Notes under the pieces: generated by a model
What the model saw: only the letters and a program-made list of their open reading frames with translations
Told to the model about the DNA's origin: nothing
Database searches by the model: none
Source of the DNA: Phorcus lineatus
Taxonomy: Eukaryota; Mollusca; Gastropoda; Trochida; Trochidae
DNA: 64,000 nt
Assembly: GCA_921293015.1 (NCBI GenBank)
Contig: OV121097.1
Coordinates: 30,629,929-30,693,928 of the forward strand
Direction of reading: 5' to 3'
Program-made: the position numbers and the translations under genes
Shown: one piece after another, positions 38,604 to 53,600 of the stretch
Position numbering within the stretch: the stretch's first letter is position 1
Layout: every line of letters begins with the position of its first letter

Positions 38604-41600
38604 CTGCAAAGATATCATAAGAATTAACTTCATATTCAATAGGAAACAATTTTGACAAATTATTTTATTCATATTATTGTAGAGATAATGATTTTTAATA
38701 TTCAAGGTTATAACCTTAATGCCTGTTAACACATCTAACAACATAGAAATTCTTAATTCAAATATCTTTTCATTCACTGCCAATAACTCTTTAAGAAAAA
38801 GGAAAATTAGAAAATTCAAGATCTACTGTAGTGTTCAATATATACTCTCAACACTGTCATAATCACAGAAATAAGTGCAGCATTCCTTATATTTCAAATT
38901 CAGTCCCCTGTCTTCTATCCAGTGAGAGTTTACAGACTGATTATTCCTTCAATCGTTGAAGCAGTGATATGTGAACATAAGGTAATGATGGCCATTTCAT
39001 AAAACAATCCCTTTTGATATACATGTACATACTCTACTAATATGGATGTTAATTCAAACAACATATCTGTAATTTGATACCTTCATCATTCTAATTAGTG
39101 TTTGAAATTGTATGGATAAATGTAAATATATATGAAAGATTAAAAGGGCAGCTAGATGCAGCATGATTTTTAAAAAAACCACTATAATAAATGTTTCCAA
39201 TTGCAAGACAATTTCTTATTATTTAAAGAAGCCGTTTTAAAACAAATGTCCCATGAGCAGTTAAGCTATATGAATCCATTTCTCTACCTCAAATGTTTAC
39301 AACATCAGTTCACATAAAATGCCCATCAGTGATTTGTAACTTGATAATCTCTCCTACGACTATGGTAATCAGGTTGAGTAAATAAATGTCTTGACCCACT
39401 GAAGATGAAACATTTTTTCATAATTTTATGTTTACTGGGGAAAACTTAACAACTACATCATTGAAACAATATGCCACTGCCCCTTCAAGGTAACATCCTT
39501 CCAATAGGTACATACATCCTTTCAACAAGAACATACATCCTTCCAACAATAACACACATACTTCCAACAGGTATATACATCCCTCTACCAGGAACATACA
39601 TCCTTTCAACAGGAACATACATCCTTTCAACAGGTACATACATCCTTCCAACAGGTACATACATCCTTCCAACAGGTACATACATCCTTCTACCAGGAAC
39701 ATACATCCTTCCAACAGGAACATACATCCTTCCAACAATAACACACATACTTCCAACAGGTACATACATCCTTCTACCAGGAACATACATCCTTTCAACA
39801 GGAACATACATCCTTTCAACAGGAACAACATGGCTACCCACCTCCCATGGTGACATCTATAGTAATGCGTATATTGACGTTGAGGTATTTGGGCTGGACA
39901 ACAAAGAAGACTGTTCGACCCTGTCCAAGTGCTATGGGTTCCCTGTTACAGTTGTTCTGGGTCTCGGGGTCAAAGCAGTATTCCTTGTCAACCGTCATCT
40001 GGCGGTAGCACTGGTGGTTGTTCGTGGGGGTACCCGTGAAGTATTCCTTGCATTCTGAACACTGTGAAGAGAATGTTTATGGATATCACTGCTGGCTACA
40101 TTTTGATTGAATGTTTATATGCTTTAGATCATGACAAAATCCTTGCATTCAGAGGATGTGTAGGAAACTACTTCAAAGTGAGACAGAGTGGGTTTAATAA
40201 AATATGTATGTTAATTAGATAAGGGTCAAAATACCGTATGAACTGATTTTAGTTCTAATCCCCTCTCTAAAGTTACATCTTTATCTATTAAATGCCAACA
40301 TTATGATATTTTCCTTGTTTCAATTGTAAATGAAAACCACCATATAGATTAAAAGAAGAAAATCTGCATTCTAATCATATGTATATTATTAAAATTATCT
40401 ATTGACCACTACCAACCTATATGTGTATAAGTTCTCAAAATTACGTTTGAGCCATTGGCACGCTACTGTCTGGATTTCGATCACAAATTTTCACTCTAAC
40501 CTGTTATTGTTACAATACTGAACTGATAAGCATTGAGATGTTAATTTTCAGAGTCATCCAGTTCTTCTTGAGAAAAACACCATTTAAGAAGTTTGACATA
40601 TGGCCACAGCCCACAATTCCAAGCCTAACTTTTACCACAACCCGGAAACAGTTCAGAGACAAAGTAGGCCCTAGTAGAGAATTTTTTTCTGTGACTAGTA
40701 ATTTTTATTTTGTTACATGTGATGGTGCAAATGAAAGGTCTGATACTGTAGTGTGTGTGTGAATTTTTCTAGATTTTTAATTTACTGTTATGGTGGTGTT
40801 GTGAGCAGGCAATGTGACCCCAAGTTGAAGGCCGAGTCTGACTGACCGGCCTTGACATTGGGGTGATATTTGTTTACCCTGCCTACCGGTCTTCGGAGCC
40901 GCAAAATGTGTGCTCATTTTTTGACTGAAAAGTGCTCTATGGCAGGTAAGTCAGTGTGCAAAAGCTCAATGGCCTTCCAGATATAGGGAAGTGGCTGTGT
41001 TAGAAACACAATGGTGATAGAACTACTTGGAAATAATTGTTGTCTATGGCCATATTTGACCCAAACAACAAACTTTTTACATACCCCTTCAAACACAGTG
41101 CTGAAAGTGTTGGTTCAAATCACACAAAGGAGAGGTACAAGAACTTACTACCGCTGATAGTGTGATCCTTATATAGCAATGTCAGGACCAGTATAGGGTC
41201 AAGCAGGGATTGAGAAAGACACCTTTCAAAATAGGCTATTTCTAGGGCTTTTAGACATTTTCAGAATTTAGAATGGGCTATTCGCCTTAGTAGCATTGGT
41301 AAAATTTCCAATTTGAATGGGCGATTTTTTTTATCCAATGTGCAAAATAGTGCATGGCTCACCTTTCCAAATCCCTGGGTGTCAGTATATGTATACAAAT
41401 GTAAGTATAAGTAACTCACCTGTCTCTTCCAGCATGGCTCGGAGCCCTTCTCACACTTACTCTCCGTGTTATTCTGACACAGACAGTTCTCCCCCGTCTG
41501 CTTCTGACAGAAGTTGCTGTGTCCGTTACACTGACATCTGGGTACAAACAGGGGATTATTGTAATATCAAACTCATGGCGCTTGGCGTTTCAAAAAATGA

Positions 41601-44600
41601 CATGAAGGTTTGACAAATGGTTAACTATTCAATGAAATGAGCAAATTGTCATGCTATTCTGAATCAAAATAATAAAAACTCCTGCCATGTAGATATATTC
41701 AAAATTAATTGTCTGTGTTTTTGTTCGCCACCATATGGAATGAAATATCAGTACTAGTAAATTGCATGAAGTATATCTGCAATGTAATCTCCAACTTATT
41801 GAAGAAAGGGTTTTAAAGCAAGACTCCCTAGGTTCATCAATCAAGGATGAATAAGGATTTCGTTGATACTAACATCTTCATGTGAAAATAAACAAAGTAT
41901 CAGAGTATATGCTAAACCATTCATCATTCTATCATGTGAAGGAACTGGAGTAAGCTATGATCAGCATACTCATTACCATTCCACACCACTTATTTAACAC
42001 CACCACCAAATTTTATACACATAAAACCTTCAACTATCAATTAACAGATTACAGACAAAAATAAATTGATTTAAAAAACTAATGGCGAACCAACGACTTG
42101 ATTATTGTCAAGAGACAAATAATCTAGAAGTCATGTTTTGAGACATCTATGAATATTTACAGAGAGCATAATGCATGGTCTTAAACATAATTCATAAATA
42201 TTTATTGTCTTGAGGGCTTGCTGTAATTTCAGAGCTTGGAACAAACAGGGATAATTATGCAATGTATTTAATATTATTATTTTAGATGAAGGCCTGGTTG
42301 CAATGATATCTCAGGACATAGAGGGAGCTATAAACTATTAAACCTCATTCATTGGTTGGAGTTTTGCAGCATATTTACTGATATTTCAGGGCAATCAAAC
42401 CAAAATGACTCCCTGTTGATTTTTTGGCTCTTCACCATGTTATGGTTAAATTACTGAAGTCACTGGTAGCATCTGTAATAGTCACTGAATCAAAGGATCT
42501 AATCGCATGGTCATCAATTACATATGGGACAAAGAAAGGGGGGGATATAGGAATTGTTAAGATTGAAATTTCAACAGTTTGTCTATAAATATACACATCA
42601 TTACATATACACATTAGATTCTGAAGGCAGAAATGCCCTTCCACACATTCCTCACACCAATCATCCATTGACATCCATCTAAATATCAAGATACTTACTC
42701 CATACAAGAATGAGTCTTAGGCAGGTTCTGAAGGCGGAAGTGTCCTTCCATACATTCCTCGCACCGATCCCCCATTGTGTTGTGTTCACACTCAACACAC
42801 ACTGCCTCTTCATTGGTTGGGCCGCTGTTTGAAGACTTGTGTTCTCGGTGACGTATATTAGAATACTCTTTCCCATTGTAGTGCTGTTAGGATGAGAATA
42901 AATCTTTAGTACATAAGAGGACAATCATATAGCAGTTCATATAATTCAAACAAGGTCTTTGTCACTTCATCATTATTTATGACAAAAACAAAATTTCATG
43001 TATTAACTTAGGAAGCAAGCCTATGCTTAAAAGCAAATTTAGCATTTTCCTCAATTCAATTAATAAAAAGTGAACATCAAATTGCCCACTCTTCTATTGA
43101 ACACAAAATGACGAGGGAGAGTCAGGGTATTCATTGAATAGCCTTGAAGACCTTAGTTTTGACATGTCAACCCTAGGTATCATTATTATTATCATTATCA
43201 TTGTTAGTGTCAAAAATACGAACCGATGAGCCTGAGTTGACGGAGGGAGAAGTTTCTTTTCTTTTGCACTTGTCAGTGTGGTTGTGGCAGAACTCATAAC
43301 AAGGAACACACTTTCCTCCATTCGTAGGATCCCCAACAAAGTTTTCCTTGCATTCACCACAGTTACTACCCTGTGATCAGAAAAAGATGCATGGTTTTTG
43401 TAATGTCTTGCTTTCATTCCACAGTTAACACTGATATCTAACAAAAACTTTTCTTTCAGATTCCCGTCAAAGGACAGTCCTATTATTTATTGCGGAAACG
43501 AAATTCAAAAGAATATTTCCATTTATACAAGCATGTTATAAATACATGATTATAACATAACCCAGCTGAAACATGAAATAATTTGGTTGACTTAGATTTT
43601 ACAACTAGATAGATGAGAGTGCACACTCGGTGAAATAAAACAAGAATGAGAAGCGAAGCCGTTCATCAGTATGAACATGAAACGCCTTGCTACTGCATTA
43701 CAAGGCATTATTGATAAGTCTTACCATAAATCATTTGTAAAAGTGTGGATATTCTATTCATACATCTAGTTTACTTTTATAATGTTGTAGTGAGTGAGCG
43801 AGTTATTGTTTAACGCCGCTTGGGCAATATTTCAGCCATTTGCAGCATTATAACATTGTATAATTAGTAAATCTACAGTGCCTTTTACATGTCCTTTTTC
43901 CTCCAAACAACATGATGGACTGTAGCTGATAAGCCACCCTCTTTAAGCTCTTGTACAAGAACAACATCCTGTGGCAATACCACCAGGACGGCAAATTCAA
44001 ATGTTAACACATTGCAAAGCAAGTGACCTACGGTTTAGTGCCGTTTGGCCAATATTTCAGCCATAAGCGGCATGCAAAATGTGGAAGCTCTCTTGACAGT
44101 TGTGCATATTAGCTATCATATTCACTTATTAAGTATAAATGAAACATATGCAGACTTGAGTCTCCTTTTAATGAAAAAAAACAATCTGAAAACTTGAGCC
44201 GGCACTGCCCACTTGTTAAGGTTCTGGTTAAACACCTAAAAGTTATCACGTACACTATTCACCAAGTTCGCTGAAGTTTCCTTTTTGATTATAATATTGG
44301 CAAACTAAGAACACTTACCTGGGTGTTGTTGTGGCACTTGAGACATTTGCTGACTTCCTTATCACTCAGACAGTTGCTGTGTTTGTTGCACTTGCACTCC
44401 TCATCGCACTTCTTCCCCACCCAGCCAAAGTTGCACGTACACTCGTCTGGGTTGGTGCAGCGCCCGTGCAAGCAGCTCTCGTGACAGACTGGGTCACACT
44501 GCTGTCCACTATAAGTATAAAACATGTTTACATTTAACTGCTCTGAGATGCATTTAGAATTTGTCTAGATGAATGAGGGTAGGTCTATGAATTTTCCATG

Positions 44601-47600
44601 TCTTTATTGCAAAAATATGACGTTTATGATATGTTTAGTATTTTATCATTTTACAATATGATCGTATCATGGCACCTCAGAATTACACACAAACTTCCTC
44701 TTTTGCTTTTTACAATGAATAGTATCTTAGCACCTTGATTTTAGGGAACCAAAACAATTCTACAGACAATGATAAGTATCACGGTTAAGACACCATATCA
44801 TACTACTTCTATAGACAGACTTACTATAATGACCCACACAAATACCATATTGTCTCAAATCTCAAAGTTCTGTATATCATTAACTGAACAGCTAAAGGTC
44901 TACATAGGATAATACTCACTCCTGTACTTTCACGTATCCCTTCTTGCATTCACACCTAAAGGAAGACGGATTGTCGATGCAGATTTGAGTTTTTGCATTA
45001 CACGTGTGATGTCCGTTGATGCACTCGTCCTCGGGCGGACACTGATGAAATGCCCACTGGTGGGCCCCTGTTCCAGCATCAGTTAGTGGTAGGCGGCTCT
45101 TCTCCATCTTGCCTACAACACAGTTTGAGTGTTCTATTAATGTTCTTTTTTTCTTACCATATAGTTTTCAGACGGTAAGCTTTTCGTTTTTAAAAAAATG
45201 TTCTTGTACATAACAAGGCATAAGTGAGCATAGCTCAGATTACCCAGCACTATGTTACCTGCCAAGTGAACAATTTCTTGAAAATATCTTTCGAACTCAA
45301 TCACAAATATCTTTAAAGACAACACATGGCTAAAGTTACAACATGTGATGATTTGAGCATCATACCTGTCATTTGTGCCAAGTTAAAGTACAGATTCAAG
45401 GACCATAGCTTAGTGAAAAATTCTATTTCTGTAAACAGCTTTTAAACTAGACTACAAAATCATCAGGGCCATAACTACATTGTATTTCAATAACGCAAAT
45501 GTAATAGCTCTGAGGAAAATTGTCCCAATTTGAGCAATAGACCAGTTGTTCAGTTGTTTGCTGCAAGTTTGATTACAGATTCAAAGGCCAACATTCTGTA
45601 AGAAATCATGTTTTGGAACTGGCTATCACCAAAGGATCTAAGAAAAGAATGCAACTGTGATTTCAAGAAACACTTACGTGGAGGAATGTCCATCCGATGA
45701 TCATATAAGCAGGCACCTCCTGAAGGTCCGGCAAGTCCCCCCTTCATACAGACCCCACGTCCGTTCTTGCCGCCAAAGGCACACCAGCCACACCCCGGGG
45801 CTGTGATACATTCAGAACACTTGGAGTAGTTCCCACATGGCAGAGGACATCTCCCAGATTGCTGCAGGGACTTGTTCTTCCGTTGCTGGATCACAAACCC
45901 ACATTCTCCGAACGAGCAGCGCAGTGGGCGGTAGGCCGGAGGCATGCACTGAAGAGTGTTTATCAATGAGAAACATCCAGACTTTGTAAGCCCAGACAAT
46001 AACTGCGCAGGAGGGTCTTGTAAACATTTACAAAGCCCTCAAAACAGGGTATTTTCTTGTAATGTGGCTAGGACACTTCTAGTACTTGCATTTTTGAATG
46101 CCACTACTACAAAAGCTAAGAAACAATACCGTAAGAATAGAACAACATTTATATACATTATCATTACGCTCTTTCTAGTTCTTAACGTCACTTAAAACAA
46201 GTAAAAATCAAATCATTGGTTTCAAGTACTCATTTCCCTTTGAAAAATCTTTCAATGAGACAGAAATATAAGTACTTTACCTCCAGAAGGGTTTCGCTCC
46301 AGATACACTCCTTTGAGCCGCCCTCCCCTCCAACCGAGGCCAGACAGAGGTCACAGGTCCTGAACATGTGACAGCGGAGAGGACAGAGGTTAGGCGGAAT
46401 ACTTGTGTAGTTGTCTCGGTCAGAGTGTAGGGAGGCAGCCAAGCAGTTCCAGTCATACATAGGGGTGTTTCTCCATGAGCGATTCACTTCACCTGAGGTG
46501 GAAACCAGGCAAAAATTAGCTTTCGTCAAATAGTTATGCTCTAGAAAAACATAAATTTATTAAGGACATTCAGATGTCTTAGGAAAACTTCAAAATGTTT
46601 TGGCTCCTTTGCGTTTTGACTCCAAAAGGACACATCATAGGCTCTAAGATGGAATCAATCAAAATTTGAAGTTTCTAGAACATACAGTTGTCAAGGAAGG
46701 CTCAAGAGATGATTTCAGATGAATGCCTGAAGTGTTGTATACGTCAAAATGTTTTAAGTTAAGTAAGGGACATTTACTGTTCCAGTCAAACTAGTGAAAA
46801 TATACACCCAGTCTTATACATTTAGAGATTCTGGAGAGGCATTGTAAAATTTTTGTCTAAGCATAAAAGACAGATAATGTAAATCAACTACATTTTTATT
46901 ATGGCTCAAAAGATTTTTAGGTTATTTCTTGCATCATTGTCAGGTCCCCCTCTTATTGGATTCATTGGGTACATTTTGTGTCCACTGGGGTGTTTCTACT
47001 TTAACCCTTAAGATGCGGGTCCCGGAATATTCCGGGATGAAATTAGCTTTGCCCGCAAGTCCCCTTAGCGGGATGCGAGTAGCACACTCTATTTTTCTCA
47101 CGCTAACTAATTATGACCGCGGGTCTCGGTAGCGGGGCCCGGAAATTTATTGCCTAGCAGTAGTCTCAGTTCAACGCTTGTATTTTCGTTCCGGCTGTCG
47201 CTAAGCAACCGTGTTTTGTTTCGTTGGTGTTCTAAATAATGCGCGAACATGCTCCGAAAGTTATGAGAGTATTGATAATGTTTATCGTACCGAAAATAAA
47301 CGTTAAAATCACTCAATTTTTCCCCACTCCCCGCCGCACGTGCTAATAGCCTGTGACGCGTACATTTTGACCCTATGCACGCCTTCCTATCGCACGCCCT
47401 ATGCTCTGAACCCTTGGGCGTATTACAATACCGGTTGGATCTTTTGAAAGAGCAGAAAATTGTCTTCAATTCAATATAAAATACATAACTACGCCACCTG
47501 AAATGAAGATACAGCATGTGCCGCAAAAAAGGTGATTTTTACATATTTTTAGTTTTACACCATTTTGTCACACCAATCTTCACATGATGTGGTCAACTTA

Positions 47601-50600
47601 TTTTGACAATTTTTATATTATAAGATAGAGAGAAAGATTGTCTTTCATTCCATGTAAAATTTGTACATGCGCAAAAATAAATAAAGACACAGCAAGCGCC
47701 GCACAAAAAGCTAATTTCTCTATTCAAATCATGTAAACTGAACGGCAATTTTGACATGTGCCTTTATTTCGTTTATATCTTCTCAACAGCTAGGCGTATT
47801 TTGAAATTGATTACCTCGTGATAAAGAGGAAATAATTGTCTTCGATTTGATGTAAAAAAGTTATATGCAGTATATAAAATAAAGATACAGCAAGTGCCGC
47901 AAAATTGCGACTTTTCTTTATTCTTTGTGTTTTTACCATTTTCTCGCACTTTATATCACATAAAGTTCTCGGGACATTTTGAAATTTCATATATCAAAAT
48001 ATAGAGAAAAGGATGATCTTTATTTCCATATAAAATTTGTATGTAAACAAAAATCAGTAAAGACCCGACGAGCATTGCGCAAACAGGCAATTTCTCTATT
48101 CATATCTTGTTAACCGAGAAGCGATTTTTTCAACTGCTTTTTACACTTCCTATCCATTTAACGGCAGAGCGCATTATCAACATTTTTATATCACAATAAA
48201 GAGAAAAGGATCGTCTTCAATTCTATGTAAAATTTGCAAATTACAATGAAACAATAAAGGAGCGGTAAGTGATGTCGCAATTATCAAAATCTGTTTTCAA
48301 ATACCTGAGGGTACAATCTTTGCAAACTATATATATTCCAAACCAAGCGGTACATATTTATCATTTTCATATCAACGTAAAGAGGAAATAAATACCTTCA
48401 TTTTCATGTGTAATTTGCCCATATTTGCATCAAAATAAAACGTGTGGAAATTATGCGACAAATGTCGCGGTAAGGCGATTATCAAAGACTTTATTCACTA
48501 GCTATACCCACGTTACGTTGGTAATAACTTCTAATTACAGTGCAAAAGATTGTTATGATTTATTTTTTCGTAAAGAAGAATAAATTGCCTTCAATTCCAT
48601 ATATAATTTGCATGTATACAAAGCGAATAACTTGAATTATAAATTTGGAAATAAAGACAATTTCTGTTAAGTGTGAGTGTATTTTTCAGCGGGGATACCC
48701 CGCCTGCACGCGCTGAGCGCGTGCGTTTGCCCGGGGCTACTAGCTTAGTAATATTACTGTGGGGGTCAGAACGTTATCGGGATTTATCACTACCCTGCTT
48801 TCGTTATTTATATCTTTCGTTTAGGATGGCGTATCGTAATAAAATTTATCGTGAAATATAGAGCAAGAAATTAGCTTCAATTCCTAATATAATTTGCATG
48901 TGTGCACTCAGTGATTAAATGATTTTATAATGTTTGAAATGAAGACAATTTTTAAAATTTAGTAAAATTCGTTCCAGACATATTATAAAAATAATTTTTA
49001 TATCGATGTGAAAAGGAACAATTCATCTTTAGTTTCGTTTTGATTTCGCGCATGCGCTCTTGGAATTTATTGAGTTATGGCGCCCGAATTGAAAACAAGT
49101 TTACTTCGGTTGTAGAAACCGTTCCAGGGGTGATAGAAATTTCATTCAAAGTGTCAAGTAAGTATCATCCATTTATAACACGGGATTCGCCGACTAGCTT
49201 TGTATAAAACGACGATAACGTCCGTATTCCGCCATGTAAACACGCCATATGTTGTTAAAACGGTCGCATCTGGCGGCGCTGGAAAATTCGGCCACAGGGG
49301 CTAATTGCGTTATTACCGTAGCGAGGCGAGTGCTGGAAAATTCAGCCACGGGGGCAAAACTCGTCAAAATAATATTCAGCAACGGAAGGGTTAAGGAAAA
49401 CTAACCTCATATTAAAAAAAACCTTTAACTTAAATTTCTGTACAAAATCTTAAAATTGACCTACTTAGTCTCTTGAAATTGCGAGTCCAGATGCATTTGC
49501 CCTGTTGCGTACAGCGCTGGCAGTCTGAGAAGGGGCACATGTACTGGCGACACTCCTTTGCATGGCTTACAGAGTGCTGCTCTCCATTGCACTCGTCCCG
49601 ACAGTCCGCGTCAACCCGGATACACTTCCCTTCAGGACAGTTCTGACACCACTTGCACTTCTGTCAACAAGATAGATGGTACATCTTAAAGAGAGGGTTC
49701 TATTGGCTCCTGATTGGCCCCTTTTGCCCACCATTTTAGTTTTGTTCAGAATTTCAGTCATTTTTTCTATTTTCAACCATATGAAATTGGAATAACTAAA
49801 ATAAAGGTCATTCGCAAATTCACATCAAGTTTTTTATTTACCAAAAAAGCAATGCCTTGTTATACAGCTACACATATCCGATGAATGATTTAATTTTTAT
49901 TTGTTTCTTAAATCTCAATTGTCTTTTAAATGAATGTGAAAGAATGTCATATTTAAACATCGATCCATATACTTAAACTGCTGTAGGTGCTGTGACAAGT
50001 GGTTAGCACAAAGCCTGTCCGTTGAAGTGCTGGTAGACGGCGAGGCACAGGGAGCAGGTTGAGAGTAACGATACATTTCAAAGGAGATATTTTGCACTAG
50101 AATATCAAATGAAGAATGGCAGCCCAGATATGTTTGCTCCTGTCGGTAATGTGTCATGGAACTAATTTGTATTTGTCCCTCGAAGGGTTGGTAGACAAAA
50201 GGCAGGTTGAGTAACAGTACCGTGCAATTGTAACATTTTGCATTAGAACATCAAATGAAAAACATCCACCCAGATACTTTTGCTCCTGTGGTTTATGTGT
50301 TATGCCACTAACCTGAGCCTGTCCCTTGAAGGGTGGGTAGACGGCGAGGCACTGGGAGCAGGTGGAGTATCGGTAGCAGTTGGTGGAGTTGAACCACAAG
50401 TTGTTGCACTCTAGCTTCTGGGCCGCATCACTCCTGCAGCTGAAATATGATTAATATGATTTTTCACATTAGCCCTTCATTATCCTCATAAGACCTTTTT
50501 TGTACTTTTGTACAAGGGTTGATCTTTCAGGTAGGCAACAACTATTATGTCTTTTGGTATGATGTAGACAGGGATTGAACCATCCTTCAAGGTGGTAAGC

Positions 50601-53600
50601 CGACCAAGCTAAATAATTGCCATTCAGTCTTTTACATTTCTATAGGTTCCATAGAGAAATGATTTCAGTTAACAAAATTAGTCTTCACATGCATAACACG
50701 TTGAAGTTTTAGATGATGGTTGATTATCTAAATTTAGCTAGTCCAGCATTTTTTCCTCTTCCAAAGTGCTGATTATAAGCCATGATTCAGCAATACAAGT
50801 ATCAACAATGAACCATTTAATTCATTTGTGATGTCATATAGATTAAAAAAATTAATTTCTGGATTAAATCAAAATATATACTAATAGATCAGAAGGCACT
50901 TATCCACAATAGGGTAATGGGGTAGTATTTGGAGCTATATGGACCTATTAGAAGACACAGGCAGTTATGCTTTTGTAAAAATAGTACCTTTCCTCACTTA
51001 AATCAAAATTAAATTAAATTGATAGTAGAGGTGAATTTCATAGACAACTAGAAAATGACTAGATCTACTCACCCATCAGGCCTTTTGCTGGTGCTGGAGT
51101 AACAGAGGCTCTTGTTGGCCTTATTCTCCACCTCAATGACACAAGGTGAGCATCCCGGCAGTCTGTAGCAGGTGTTCGGTTCGAGGAGACTACACACATC
51201 CTTCAGCATTGTCAGACGAGAGAGACTCCCGACAGTCGTCCCCGAGAATCCACCGAAGAGGAAAATAGAGCCGTGACTCACAACTGCCTTAACTCCGACT
51301 ACCGAGGCGGCAGCGTGCTCAGAGTGTACGTCTGAAATAGTGAGGTCAGTTGCAACATAGCTGTTTCATTTCAGAATGGCAAATTTATTCAATAACAACT
51401 TGTTTTGTGCAACTGCATTAAAGGAAAGGTTGTAAACTCAAAATCTATCTGAGCATAACATGTGAAAGATAAAAGTACCGTTTTACCCCGTTTCGTAAAT
51501 TAAAGTAATGGTATCTGTGTTACATTGAGTAAACCACTTTTGTTCAAGAAATAGGATGCTTTGCCATGAGTTGCACACTATAAAATCAACTCGCCAACAT
51601 TGCACATGGCGTTAACCTCTGTTTTGACCATTTGTGTCTATTCGAGACAGGGTTAATAGGTGGAAGTTAAAAAAAGAAAAAGATAACCTAGTATAAAATT
51701 CAAATTCACTTTTTGAATTCACATGGCGTCTAAATAAGGTAGGCGTTTTCAGAAAGCTGTGTGGCAAAAGGTGTCTTTTTGAGGAAGGCTTTTATTCAAG
51801 GCAGGTCTCTTATGATAATAATATTATTATATTATTATAAACTTAACCCACCTTTGTTCTTGAAGTCGACCCTGTGCCGGGTGTTGCACCTGTAGCGGTA
51901 GATCTGCAGGTGTCTGGCCACGCCCCCATCTGACATCTGACCTCCGACCACAACCATCATTTCCTCATGCAGGTCAACAGCCGTGTGGAATACACGTGCA
52001 GATGCCTTGAATAGATTGTAACAGTCAAATAAGAGGTATGATATTTTAGAATTAATTTCCTACCGTCTCAGAAATCTTGAATAAACTCTAATGGATATTT
52101 AAAACTGGTATATCTAGTTTCCTTAATTGATGAAATGTCAGATTTTATTCCATTTTTATATTAATTTTATTTATTTGATGATCGAACTCTCCAATTGCCT
52201 AAATCAACTGTCAAAGGAAACACTTTCATCTCTTATCAACAATAGATTTTTCAAAGCGAGAAATCCATGTACCTTGAGCATCCAGTAAATGTCTATCGAT
52301 ATGCATACCATATTTATGACAAACTTTATCAGTAATAAAATATAACCTCATGCATCAATGAAATTTGAAAGGAAAGACTTTGCATCTTTTCTAAATAACA
52401 TAATGTCTAAATGGAATTTCAAAACTTCTTGACTACAAACTAAGGCTTTGTCATCTCCAAGGTAGAAGCTTTAAGACTATTCACCTCTTCATTTCCCTCG
52501 GGTACGAGTAAGCTCCACATGGCAGCCTCCACGTCGTAAGTGTACAGGTCACTGGAAACATCCCAGCTGTCAGACCTGTAGGTGTAGCCTCCGTACACAT
52601 AGATGGTGTCGTACCTGGGGTTGTACACCGCACTGTGTCCATACAGACCTATTAGAGTCGAAAAGATGTATATTGAAAAGTATTTACAAATATTCTGAAG
52701 AGCACTTACGCATGAAACAAAGACTTAAGAATGGTTGAGCACCAACAACACGAGCGTGACATAAGCTATCACTGGAAAGCGCTCATAAAACTCTCAAAGT
52801 AAGTATGTAAACAACAACAGAATATCAAACAGTTTCCAATGAAATAGAATAGTAAATATTACTCTGTTAATACATTTTCATGTGCCACATTAAAAAGTAA
52901 AACAAAAAGCCTATACAGAATTTAAGCGCCTAGGACCTCAAAAAGCATTTTTCCACAAATGGAGGTTGATCGAGTCCTTATTTCTCTTCCATTCATTTTA
53001 GAGTTTTCCAACTCGCCTATCGGTACGGCTCCAGTGAGATTGTTCATGCTGTACATCTTCCATCTGTCATCTTTCCACTCGGCGTTGTACTCGTACACCT
53101 TGTCGGAGAAGTAGGTCTCGGTCGTAAAGCCTCCGATAACCACCAATGTCAAGTCCTGTACCTGGTTCATTGAGTGACCAGCTAGAGGCGGAACGTAGCT
53201 AGATACCTGCAACACATTAAGATAAATCTCATAACTTCTTTTGAGCTCGCATGTATAGAGATTACATAAGTACATCCTGTTTGCTAAAATATGTAATACA
53301 AGTAAATGATTTGGTATTCAACAAATGAAATCAGGTTGGATGTTGATAGTATCACCAGTTCATAAGTGATTTTAGCATTTTTATCTATCACTCACTGAAT
53401 CATATCCTGAAAAGATATAACAAAACCTCTGCAATGAGCCTCACTTGTGAATAGGACAAATTTGATCTCATGCTGAAATTATGATTATCATACTTTTAAA
53501 TAATGATGTAATGTTGTTTGGTCTCCACAGCACCTGCTATATAACACTGAGTAATATTCATTCAGAGAAATATGATTACAGTTCTACAAAGTGACATCAT

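Noticed and set aside
39418..40058. Open frames of 137, 123 and 195 codons on both strands around 39.4-40.1 kb
   Set aside because: They are read from the 21-bp minisatellite and the antisense of a MEGF8 exon.
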